The notes under the pieces were generated by a model. It worked only from the letters and a program-made list of their open reading frames with translations, searched no databases and was not told where the DNA came from. DNA of 64,000 nt, taken from contig JANQRU010000001.1 of the NCBI GenBank assembly GCA_028284415.1, positions 1-64,000 on the forward strand. Direction: 5' to 3'. The position numbers and the translations under genes are program-made. This document shows, piece after piece, positions 25,516 through 32,827 of this stretch (position 1 is its first letter; every line of letters begins with the position of its first letter). Origin of the DNA: Pyrinomonadaceae bacterium. GTDB taxonomy: Bacteria; Acidobacteriota; Blastocatellia; Pyrinomonadales; Pyrinomonadaceae.

Positions 25516-25709
25516 TTAGCGAACTAAAGCTTCAAATTTACTAAATGTTTTGAAACTCACAATAGTGAATATATTGGAGGAATTTGAGCTTAACTTTTTT
25601 TATATCAAAGGGATTGATTAATAAATTAGTTTTAAATCAACATAAGCCATACTAATTAAAAATGAAATTCATTATCGTTTGTTGAAATCATAATATTTTT
25701 TTATGAATA

Positions 25710-25737
25710 GATTTGAAAAAAATTAAGTATTCAAATC
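25710..25737. promoter_or_regulatory. inverted repeat upstream of the TonB receptor
   Basis: GATTTGAA (25710-25717) and TTCAAATC (25730-25737), 8-bp arms 12 bases apart, end 35 bp before the receptor ATG. It is a possible operator; it does not fit the Fur consensus. Confidence 0.35.
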
Positions 25738-25772
25738 ACAGGTCAGTTTTATATTTATAAGGAATTAAAAGT

Positions 25773-28250
25773 ATGTATTACAAATTCAAAAAATTAAATT
25801 TCCTACTATTTTTAGTAGGTTTACTTACTGTAAGTGTTTTCGCACAGAAAAGTAATTTTTCAATAGAAGGAACTGTAACGGATTCAAATGGTGCGGCAGT
25901 TCCGAACGCCAAAGTTGTTGTTATCAATACAACGAACAGCAACGAGCGAAATTTGCAAACGGATGCAAGTGGTAACTTTTCTTTTACCAATTTAGCAAAC
26001 GGCAGTTATCGAATAATTATTAACGCAAATGGATTTTCATCTGCATCGCAAGAAATTTCAATAGATGGAAGCAATGTAGATAATCTTCAATTTTCTCTTT
26101 CAATCGGAAACATATCTGAAGAAGTGACGATTACAGCAACTCGAACACAGGTTGCAACAATAGACACGACAGTTCCGGTTACGGTTGTGGGTGAAAAAGA
26201 AATAGAAAGGAAAAACGTCAACACGGTCGGCGATATTTTCCGCAATTTGCCTGGTATAACCACTACAAACGAGGGAGCATTCCAAGTTCGTCCAAGAATT
26301 CGCGGACTTGAAAGCAATCGAATCTTGGTCTTAGTTGATGGAGAAAGATTGAATAATGCGAGAACTTCGACAACTCAATCGGGAATCGAACCTGGATTAG
26401 TTGATATTTCTCAAATTGAGACATTAGAAGTAGTTCGCGGAAGCGGTTCGGTTCTGTATGGAACAGACGCTTTGGCTGGAACAATAAACATAATTACCAA
26501 AGACGCTCAGAGGAATACTGATGGTGGTTTTCGTTTCGGAGCGACATTCAACGGCTATTACAGTTCAAATGAAAACGGAAGACGTGGTAACTTGGCAGTC
26601 ACAGGCTCAACCGAATCCTTTGCTTTTCGCGTTTCGCAATCACTAGAAAGATACGAAAATTATTTCACAGGTGACACAGAAGGACTAGGACTAACACCAG
26701 CTGACGGTTTTCCGACCGAAGGAGAAGTTGGAAATTCACAATCACACGGAAGCAATACGCAAGTTACGACAAGATTCTTTTTTGATGACGACAATGATTT
26801 GCGTTTGAATTACGAAAGAAGAAGAGCAGCGGACATCGGTTCACCGCTTCTGACGCTTGATTTTGGTTTTAACGGATTTTTCCCATTTTCAAATAGAGAT
26901 AAATTTAACGCTCGTTACGAAACGAGAAATGTAAATAGTAATCTTGCCAAAGTTGCGGCGACATTTTATTACCAAGACCAAGAACGCAACTTCTCAAACC
27001 GTTTGGTTGTTCCGGCATTTCCACCGTTTTTCCCGGGACTTGATAATTTCAGCGAAACCATCACGGACACAGAAAGCGTTGGGTTTGATGTTCAAACAAA
27101 CTGGATTCTCGGTAGCAAAAACTTCTTGGTTGCGGGAGTTAGTTTTTTCCGCGATGAAAATACAGATTCTAGATTAACGGAAAATCGAATCCCAGTCTTT
27201 GTTAGAGAGATTGAGCCGAGTGTTCCAAATTCAGATTTTGGAAGCTTCGCAGGTTTCATTCAAGATGAATTTACGGTTAACGATCGTTTGAAATTTGTAG
27301 GTGGCGTTCGCGTTGAGCGATTTTTCTCAAGTTCTTCGCAAACGGCAAACTTTGCACTTCCTGCAACACTTTCGCAAAATGACCGCGAAGACTTAGGAAT
27401 AAATGGACTTGACCTAGGCTTAGAAGTTAGTGAAACGGCTGTTACAGGTGACTTCGGTGCAGTTTATAAATTAACGGATGAAGTCAGTTTAACAGGGAGA
27501 TTTGGACGCTCTTTCAGAGTTGCAAATCTTTTTGAGAGATTTTTTACAGGGGCAGGTTCAATTGGTGGTTTTGTTGTTGGTAATCCAAACCTCGAACCCG
27601 AAAGCGGTATAAATTTTGATACAAGCTTGAAGATCAGTACGGATAAATTTGCTGGTTCATTTACATATTTTAATAACTATTACCGGAACTTCCTTTCCAA
27701 TGAACCCGCATTCAACCGAGACGGAAATGCGATTGTTTTGCCACCATCAAATCCTAGGGGTGCACCGATTACTGTTTTCCAGACAATCAATATTGGACGT
27801 GCAAGGATACAGGGTTTTGAAGGAGAATTAGAAATTCCATTTCAGATTGGTGACGGTTTCTTAACTCCGAATGGGAATATTTCTTATTTGCGGGGAGATA
27901 ATCTTGAAACTGATGAACCACTCAATACGATTACGCCATTGAAAACGGTTCTAAATCTTCGTTGGAATGATGTAAAAAGAAATTATTACGCGGATTGGAC
28001 AACGAGAGTAGTCAACAAACAAGACAGACTTTCAGCATCGTTTCTTGCCTCAAACGGAGGTGCTGAACCGGGGTATGTTGTCAGCGATATCGGAGGTGGA
28101 TATACCTTCGACAAAGAACGGTATCGCTTCAGCATTAACGCCGGAATCAAGAACATTTTCGACCGATTCTACACAGAGCAATTTGTTTTTGCACCGGCAC
28201 GCGGACGTTCTTTTGTGATCGGCACGACCATAGAATGGAACAGTAAATAA
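25773..28250 (+). CDS. TonB-dependent outer-membrane receptor (heme/iron type)
   Basis: 825 aa. Signal peptide (~1-24, VFAQK), then a carboxypeptidase-regulatory-like domain (~28-110; GTVTDSNGAAVPNAKVVV), common on TonB receptors of Acidobacteriota and Bacteroidota. The plug follows (VGDIFRNLPGITT, RIRGLESNRILVLVDGERLN, GSGSVLYGTDALAGTINIIT) and a ~22-strand barrel with FRVANLFERFF and GNPNLEPESG near the end and a terminal aromatic strand (IGTTIEWN). The plug resembles heme/hemoglobin receptors. The downstream binding-protein transporter and HmuS-like gene make heme the likeliest cargo. Shine-Dalgarno AAGGAAT precedes the ATG. Confidence 0.93.
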   Translation: MYYKFKKLNFLLFLVGLLTVSVFAQKSNFSIEGTVTDSNGAAVPNAKVVVINTTNSNERNLQTDASGNFSFTNLANGSYRIIINANGFSSASQEISIDGSNVDNLQFSLSIGNISEEVTITATRTQVATIDTTVPVTVVGEKEIERKNVNTVGDIFRNLPGITTTNEGAFQVRPRIRGLESNRILVLVDGERLNNARTSTTQSGIEPGLVDISQIETLEVVRGSGSVLYGTDALAGTINIITKDAQRNTDGGFRFGATFNGYYSSNENGRRGNLAVTGSTESFAFRVSQSLERYENYFTGDTEGLGLTPADGFPTEGEVGNSQSHGSNTQVTTRFFFDDDNDLRLNYERRRAADIGSPLLTLDFGFNGFFPFSNRDKFNARYETRNVNSNLAKVAATFYYQDQERNFSNRLVVPAFPPFFPGLDNFSETITDTESVGFDVQTNWILGSKNFLVAGVSFFRDENTDSRLTENRIPVFVREIEPSVPNSDFGSFAGFIQDEFTVNDRLKFVGGVRVERFFSSSSQTANFALPATLSQNDREDLGINGLDLGLEVSETAVTGDFGAVYKLTDEVSLTGRFGRSFRVANLFERFFTGAGSIGGFVVGNPNLEPESGINFDTSLKISTDKFAGSFTYFNNYYRNFLSNEPAFNRDGNAIVLPPSNPRGAPITVFQTINIGRARIQGFEGELEIPFQIGDGFLTPNGNISYLRGDNLETDEPLNTITPLKTVLNLRWNDVKRNYYADWTTRVVNKQDRLSASFLASNGGAEPGYVVSDIGGGYTFDKERYRFSINAGIKNIFDRFYTEQFVFAPARGRSFVIGTTIEWNSK

Positions 28251-28260
28251 TCAATATGAT

Positions 28261-28325
28261 GAGCGATAGCGAGCAAGTTAATTTATTACAAATTTGTAAT
28301 TAAACTAGCCCGTTCACTATCGCTC
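28261..28325. repeat. nested inverted repeats between receptor and transporter genes
   Basis: GAGCGATAG (28261-28269) pairs with CTATCGCTC (28317-28325), enclosing the perfect palindrome ATTACAAATTTGTAAT (28285-28300) and flanking AGTT/AACT. There is no T run, so it is more likely an mRNA stability or partial attenuation element than a terminator. Confidence 0.5.
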
Positions 28326-28348
28326 GCATTACCAAATTCTACTTTGTC

Positions 28349-29233
28349 ATGAATAAAAATAGTCAAAAAATCCCTTTTTATATTTCCGCTTTTCTGCTTT
28401 CCTTTTGCACGTTTTTTCTCGGTTGTTCCGATAATTCGGCGAATGTTTCAGCGGGATCAGAAGACGAAAAACGTATTGTCACGGTTGGTGGCTCTGTTAC
28501 AGAAACAGCTTATGCCTTGGGAGTGGAAAAAGAAATTGTTGGAACCGACACTTCAAGTATTTATCCTGAGAAGGCTACCAAATTACCGCAAGTCGGTTAT
28601 CAAAGACAACTTTCTTCTGAAGGTGTTTTGTCATTAAAGCCGACACTTGTTTTGGCAAGTTCTTTAACGGGAATTCCGACTGCAGTTGAGCAGATCAAAA
28701 ATGCAGGTGTGAAATGGGAAACGATTCCGCAGAAGAATTCGGTGGAAGGGACAAAAAATCAAATCAAGCAAATTGCAAAAGCCCTGAGCAAAGAAGAAAA
28801 AGGCGAAGAACTTTTAAAAACACTCGAAAATGATTTAAACGAAGCAAAAAAATGTTCGGAATCTTTTGAAACGAAGCCGAAGGTTTTGTTTATTCACGCG
28901 AGAGGTGCGGCGGTTGTTAACGTCGGCGGAGCGAAAACTGCGGGTGATGAAATGATAAGACTTGCGGGTGGGGAAAATGTCATAACGGAGTTTGAGCAAT
29001 ATAAACCTTTGACTGCGGAGACGATTGTTTCTGTTTCACCGGAATATATTTTGATTCCCGAAAGAAGTCTGCAAAGTATTGGCGGAAAAGATGGTTTGTT
29101 AAAGATGCCGGGAATTACTCAAACTCTGGCAGGGAAGAATGAAAAAATAGTTTCAATGGATGATTTGATGTTGCTTGGATTTACGCCGAGACTTGGCAAA
29201 GCTGTGAAAGAATTATGCGGGAAACTGCAATAA
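28349..29233 (+). CDS. hmuT: heme/iron ABC transporter substrate-binding lipoprotein
   Basis: A 294-aa periplasmic binding protein of the BtuF/FepB/HmuT class. Lipoprotein signal with lipobox FFLGC (Cys at residue ~26). The core has IVTVGGSVTETAYALG and GTDTSSIYPEKATKLPQVGY, then the long backbone helix typical for the class, and a C-terminal lobe with VNVGGAKTAGDEMIRLAGG. It passes the ligand from the TonB receptor to the permease. HmuT is assigned from the presence of an HmuS-like gene; a siderophore or cobalamin role cannot be excluded from this gene alone. Confidence 0.88.
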   Translation: MNKNSQKIPFYISAFLLSFCTFFLGCSDNSANVSAGSEDEKRIVTVGGSVTETAYALGVEKEIVGTDTSSIYPEKATKLPQVGYQRQLSSEGVLSLKPTLVLASSLTGIPTAVEQIKNAGVKWETIPQKNSVEGTKNQIKQIAKALSKEEKGEELLKTLENDLNEAKKCSESFETKPKVLFIHARGAAVVNVGGAKTAGDEMIRLAGGENVITEFEQYKPLTAETIVSVSPEYILIPERSLQSIGGKDGLLKMPGITQTLAGKNEKIVSMDDLMLLGFTPRLGKAVKELCGKLQ

Positions 29234-29253
29234 CAAGACAAGGAGAAAAGCAG

Positions 29254-30336
29254 ATGGGGAGATTAGGAGAAATTAGTGTTTTTTCCGGTCTCTCTGATTT
29301 TCTCTTTTCCAAGAGGATTGTAATTACTGTTTTATCAGTTGCACTTTTGGGATTAATTTTACTCGGGGTTGGTGATGGTGCGGTGGCAATTTCACCGACT
29401 CAAATTATTGCGATTTTGGCGAGTAAGATCGGAATTGATTTGAGAATTCCGTTTGAAGCACAACAAGAATCTGTGCTCTGGGCAATACGTTTTCCGCGTG
29501 TGATTTTAGGCGTTTTAGTTGGTGCAAGTCTTGCAATTTCGGGGACGCTTTTGCAAGGACTTTTTCGCAATCCTTTAGCTGAACCTAATCTATTAGGAAT
29601 CTCAAGTGGAGCAGCATTTTTTGCAGTTGGAGCAATTGTTTTAGGCGAATATATCGCTTTTGGTTTTTTTACAGAATACAAAATCTATGCACTCCCTTTT
29701 GCAGCTTTTGTAGGCGGAATTTGTACGATTTTACTGGTTTATCGAATCGGAAAACGGCGTGGAAGTGTTGATACAGCAACAATTTTGTTAGCAGGAATTG
29801 CGATCAATGCCTTGGCGGGTGCAGGAATCGGACTTTTGACATTTCTTGCCGATGACACACAACTTCGCAATATAACTTTTTGGCTGTTGGGAAGCTTAGG
29901 AAGTGCGACTTGGCAGAGTTTGGCAGTTATCGCACCTTTGATAATTTTACCGCTCTTTTGGTTGAAAAATTTATCACGTCAGATGAATGCTTTGCTTTTA
30001 GGTGACGCGGAAGCCAATCATTTGGGAATTGACGTTGATAAGTTAAAACGAAAAATTATCTTTGTCGTCGCTTTGACTGTCGGAGCAAGCGTTTCAATTA
30101 CGGGAATCATCGGCTTCGTTGGTTTGGTTGTTCCGCATCTTTTACGTTTGACGATTGGTGCAGATCACAGAAATTTAATTCCTGCATCAGCTTTGCTCGG
30201 AGCGAGTCTTTTGATCGGTGCAGATTGGTTGAGCCGAACGATAGTTTCGCCTGCTGAACTACCAATTGGGGTGATTACGGCAGCGATTGGTTCACCATTT
30301 TTCCTTTGGCTTTTATTAAAAAAGAATGAGCATTAA
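29254..30336 (+). CDS. hmuU: FecCD-family ABC transporter permease
   Basis: Start ATG 29254 chosen by AGGAG at 29241-29245; the frame is open further upstream but would overlap the previous stop. About 360 aa with ~9-10 helices. FecCD signatures: RFPRVILGVLVGASLAISG, LLQGLFRNPLAEPNLLG, ITFWLLGSLG and the late GFVGLVVPHLLRLTIGADHR. It forms the membrane channel moving heme or iron chelate inward. The ATPase gene overlaps its 3' end by 11 bp. Confidence 0.93.
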   Translation: MGRLGEISVFSGLSDFLFSKRIVITVLSVALLGLILLGVGDGAVAISPTQIIAILASKIGIDLRIPFEAQQESVLWAIRFPRVILGVLVGASLAISGTLLQGLFRNPLAEPNLLGISSGAAFFAVGAIVLGEYIAFGFFTEYKIYALPFAAFVGGICTILLVYRIGKRRGSVDTATILLAGIAINALAGAGIGLLTFLADDTQLRNITFWLLGSLGSATWQSLAVIAPLIILPLFWLKNLSRQMNALLLGDAEANHLGIDVDKLKRKIIFVVALTVGASVSITGIIGFVGLVVPHLLRLTIGADHRNLIPASALLGASLLIGADWLSRTIVSPAELPIGVITAAIGSPFFLWLLLKKNEH

Positions 30337-31147
30337 AGCGGAAAATTTAAGTGTCGAAATTGGTAAAAAAACCTTGCTTAAAGATGTTTCATTTGAAGCA
30401 AAATCGGGCGAGGTGACAGCTATTCTAGGGGCAAATGGTGCGGGGAAATCAACTTTGCTCAAGACACTTTGCGGGGAATTAAAGCTGACAAATGGCGAAG
30501 TTTATTTTGAAGAAAAAACTCTAAACAACTGGCAGATTGATAAATTATCAAAACTACGTGGGGTTTTGCCACAAAGTTTTGAACTGAATTTCCCATTTAC
30601 TGTTGAGGAAGTAACGCTTTTAGGCAGAACACCACACATTAAATTTGCGGAATCGAAAAAAGATTTTGCGATTGTTGAAAAAGCTTTGGAATTGGTCGAA
30701 GCATCTGATTTGAAAGATAGATTTTATCCGACACTTTCGGGCGGTGAACGTCAGAGAGTTCAACTTGCAAGGGTTTTAACACAGATTTGGGAATCGGAAA
30801 AAGATGAAGCGCGATTTCTTTTGTTAGACGAACCAACTTCAAGTTTGGATTTGGCTCATCAGCATTTAACCCTGCAAACTGCAACAGATTTTGCTGATAA
30901 AAACACAACAGTAATAACGGTTTTGCATGATTTAAATTTGGCATCGCAATATGCGGATAAAGTTTTAGTTCTGAAAAAAGGAAAAGTTTTTGCGTTTGAT
31001 TCGCCAAAGAATGTTTTGAATTCACGATTGATAAAAGAAGTTTTTGGCATTGAAGTTTATATCACAAATCACGCAAAAGATTTCGATGTTCCACTGATCG
31101 TGCCAATGGGAAAGTCAAAAGAAAAAGCATTTATAGCGAAAGTATAA
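30326..31147 (+). CDS. hmuV: heme/iron ABC transporter ATP-binding protein
   Basis: 273 aa, FepC/HmuV type. Walker A GANGAGKST (~residue 36), Q-loop VLPQSF, ABC signature LSGGERQRVQLARVL, Walker B FLLLDEPTSSLD and switch His in VLHDLNLASQ. The insertion before Walker B (WESEKDEARFLLLDE) is typical of HmuV. It powers import through the FecCD permease with which it overlaps by 11 bp. Confidence 0.94.
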   Translation: MSIKAENLSVEIGKKTLLKDVSFEAKSGEVTAILGANGAGKSTLLKTLCGELKLTNGEVYFEEKTLNNWQIDKLSKLRGVLPQSFELNFPFTVEEVTLLGRTPHIKFAESKKDFAIVEKALELVEASDLKDRFYPTLSGGERQRVQLARVLTQIWESEKDEARFLLLDEPTSSLDLAHQHLTLQTATDFADKNTTVITVLHDLNLASQYADKVLVLKKGKVFAFDSPKNVLNSRLIKEVFGIEVYITNHAKDFDVPLIVPMGKSKEKAFIAKV

Positions 31148-31171
31148 TTTTTACAAAACGAGGTTAGATAA

Positions 31172-32230
31172 ATGAATACAGCAACAGAGAAAACACAGAC
31201 GAATTTGAAAGAAAGATATATTGAATTTAAGAAAGAAAACCCAAAAGTTCGCATTAAGGATGCGGCTGAAAAATTGGGTGTTAGCGAAGGCGAATTGTTA
31301 GCGACAAGCGTTGGCGAAAATGTCGTTAAATTAAAAGATAATTTCAAAGAATTGCTTCACGATTTGCATACCTTGGGTTACGTTATGGCATTGACTCGCA
31401 ATGATGAAATAGTCCACGAACGCAAAGGCGTCTATGAGAATGCTCAAACCGAAATGCCACATGGAATGGCACTTTTTGTAAATCCCGACATTGATTTACG
31501 AATCTTCACAAAGTGCTGGCATCACGGATTTGCGGCGGAAGTAGAAAACCCACGCGGAACGCTTCGCAGTATCCAAATTTTCGATCAAGATGGAACCGCT
31601 GTTCACAAAGTTTATTTAACCGATAAAAGCGATTTATCTGCTTATGAAAAATTAGTCGAAAAATATAAATCCGAAGACCAAACTACAACTTTGGAAATGA
31701 CTACAAAACCCGAAAAGAAAGCTGACAGACCCGATTCAGAAATTGATGTGGAAGGTTTCAGAAAAGCTTGGGAAGAAATGAAAGACACACACGACTTTTT
31801 CCCGATGCTTGGCAAATTTAAGGTTGGCAGAAAACAGGCTTTGCGTCTGGCTGATGAGAAATTTGTCACGGAAGTTCCTGCTGACAGCTACAAATGGCTT
31901 TTGGAAAAAGCAAGCGAAAGACAAGTCCCAATTATGGTTTTTGTTGGGAATGATGGAATCATCCAAATCCACACAGGCGAAGTTGAAAAGGTTGTCGAAG
32001 CGAGGGGTTGGTTTAATGTTTTAGATGAAAAATTCAACCTACACATAAACCAAGAGGAAATCGGCTCTGCTTACGTTGTCCGCAAACCGACTGAAGACGG
32101 AATCGTCACAAGTCTTGAGTTATTTAACAAAAAAGACAAAGACATCGCACTATTCTTTGGTAAAAGAAAACCGGGAATTCCAGAAAGAGAAGATTGGCGA
32201 GAATTGATTGCTGATCTAGAAAATAGATAA
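31172..32230 (+). CDS. hmuS: HmuS/HemS-family cytoplasmic heme-binding or heme-degrading protein
   Basis: 352 aa with the two structural repeats of the HemS/ChuS/HmuS family. N-terminal part: IKDAAEKLGVSEGELLA, then LHDLHTLGYVMALTRND and IVHERKGVYEN; the second half repeats the pattern (FFPMLGKFKVGRKQALRLA, IMVFVGNDGIIQIHTGEV, WFNVLDEKFNLHI). These proteins take imported heme and release iron or traffic it. It is the last gene of the uptake operon, 24 bp after hmuV, and is followed by a perfect palindromic terminator. Confidence 0.9.
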   Translation: MNTATEKTQTNLKERYIEFKKENPKVRIKDAAEKLGVSEGELLATSVGENVVKLKDNFKELLHDLHTLGYVMALTRNDEIVHERKGVYENAQTEMPHGMALFVNPDIDLRIFTKCWHHGFAAEVENPRGTLRSIQIFDQDGTAVHKVYLTDKSDLSAYEKLVEKYKSEDQTTTLEMTTKPEKKADRPDSEIDVEGFRKAWEEMKDTHDFFPMLGKFKVGRKQALRLADEKFVTEVPADSYKWLLEKASERQVPIMVFVGNDGIIQIHTGEVEKVVEARGWFNVLDEKFNLHINQEEIGSAYVVRKPTEDGIVTSLELFNKKDKDIALFFGKRKPGIPEREDWRELIADLENR

Positions 32231-32231
32231 A

Positions 32232-32271
32232 GAAAAAGGTGTAAATAAGAATTCTTATTTACACCTTTTTC
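32232..32271. terminator. palindromic bidirectional terminator
   Basis: A 40-base perfect palindrome (GAAAAAGGTGTAAATAAGAA and its complement) between the convergent hmuS and 32287 genes, with T runs on both strands. Confidence 0.85.
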
Positions 32272-32286
32272 TTCTAAATGGCTGTT

Positions 32287-32682
32287 TTATTTTTTCTTCT
32301 CTTCTTTCACTTTTTCAGCTGTAAAATTAACTGTCATACCGTCTGAAGTAATCATAGTTCCAGACATTTTGTCCTTATCAACTTTTCCAGTTAAAGCTAA
32401 GTCAATCATTTGTCCTTGTGCATCAACTGAAACATCTGCAGAAATTGAACTTCCATCAATTTTCCCATTTGAGATTTTCCCGTTTCCAAGTGCTGTGGAT
32501 AGCTCACCTGTGAAAGTTTTTTCTGATTGTTTAAAAACTGCTGTCGCAGGAATAGATTGACCATTTACATCTACATTCATTTTCCATTTACCGTCAATTT
32601 TCAAACCTTCTGTTGCTGAAATTACTGTAAATGAAGAAATAATTATTGCTAAAGCTAGAGTTAAAACTTTAATTTTTGACAT
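32287..32682 (-). CDS. small secreted protein homologous to the C-terminal domain of the neighbouring S9 peptidase
   Basis: 131 aa, signal peptide ending ~residue 23 (VISATEG). The mature ~100 residues (DGKWKMNVDVNGQ, FTGELSTALGNGKISNGKI, MSGTMITSDGMTVNFTAEK) align along their whole length with the last ~100 residues of the peptidase encoded immediately upstream (SGKWNMTADAGGQ, FSGTLSTPYGNGTIEKGKV, PPVDFTAEK). It is a lipocalin-like or beta-rich stand-alone domain. Lys-rich tail. It probably arose by duplication; it may bind the peptidase or the same ligand. Function unknown. Confidence 0.75.
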   Translation of the reverse strand: MSKIKVLTLALAIIISSFTVISATEGLKIDGKWKMNVDVNGQSIPATAVFKQSEKTFTGELSTALGNGKISNGKIDGSSISADVSVDAQGQMIDLALTGKVDKDKMSGTMITSDGMTVNFTAEKVKEEKKK

Positions 32683-32775
32683 GCGAAATATACCTCTCTT
32701 AATTTAACTGATTTTTTTAATAATTTATGAGAAACTTAAATTCCTTGCAAACTGTAATAAACATTTCATACAAAA

Positions 32776-32805
32776 AAGGTTCAGCAAGTAATCATGCTGA
32801 ACCTT
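32776..32805 (-). terminator. intrinsic terminator after the S9 peptidase
   Basis: AAGGTTCAGCA and its complement TGCTGAACCTT around an eight-base loop, followed on the minus strand by TTTT. The downstream small gene at 32287 therefore likely has its own promoter in 32683-32775. Confidence 0.75.
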
Positions 32806-32827
32806 CAAAAGTTTAATTTAAGAAGAA

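Larger units (their letters stand above)
25417..25772. other. 355-base gene-free stretch before the TonB receptor
   Basis: Contains the 14-bp inverted repeat element at 25429-25515 and a second inverted repeat at 25710-25737 close to the receptor start. AT-rich otherwise, with one GGAGG at ~25576 followed only by a 23-codon frame I do not trust. Confidence 0.6.

Noticed and set aside
25583-25660. 23-codon frame after a GGAGG motif upstream of the TonB receptor
   Set aside because: Too short, begins with TTG and has no coding features; the GGAGG may be chance.
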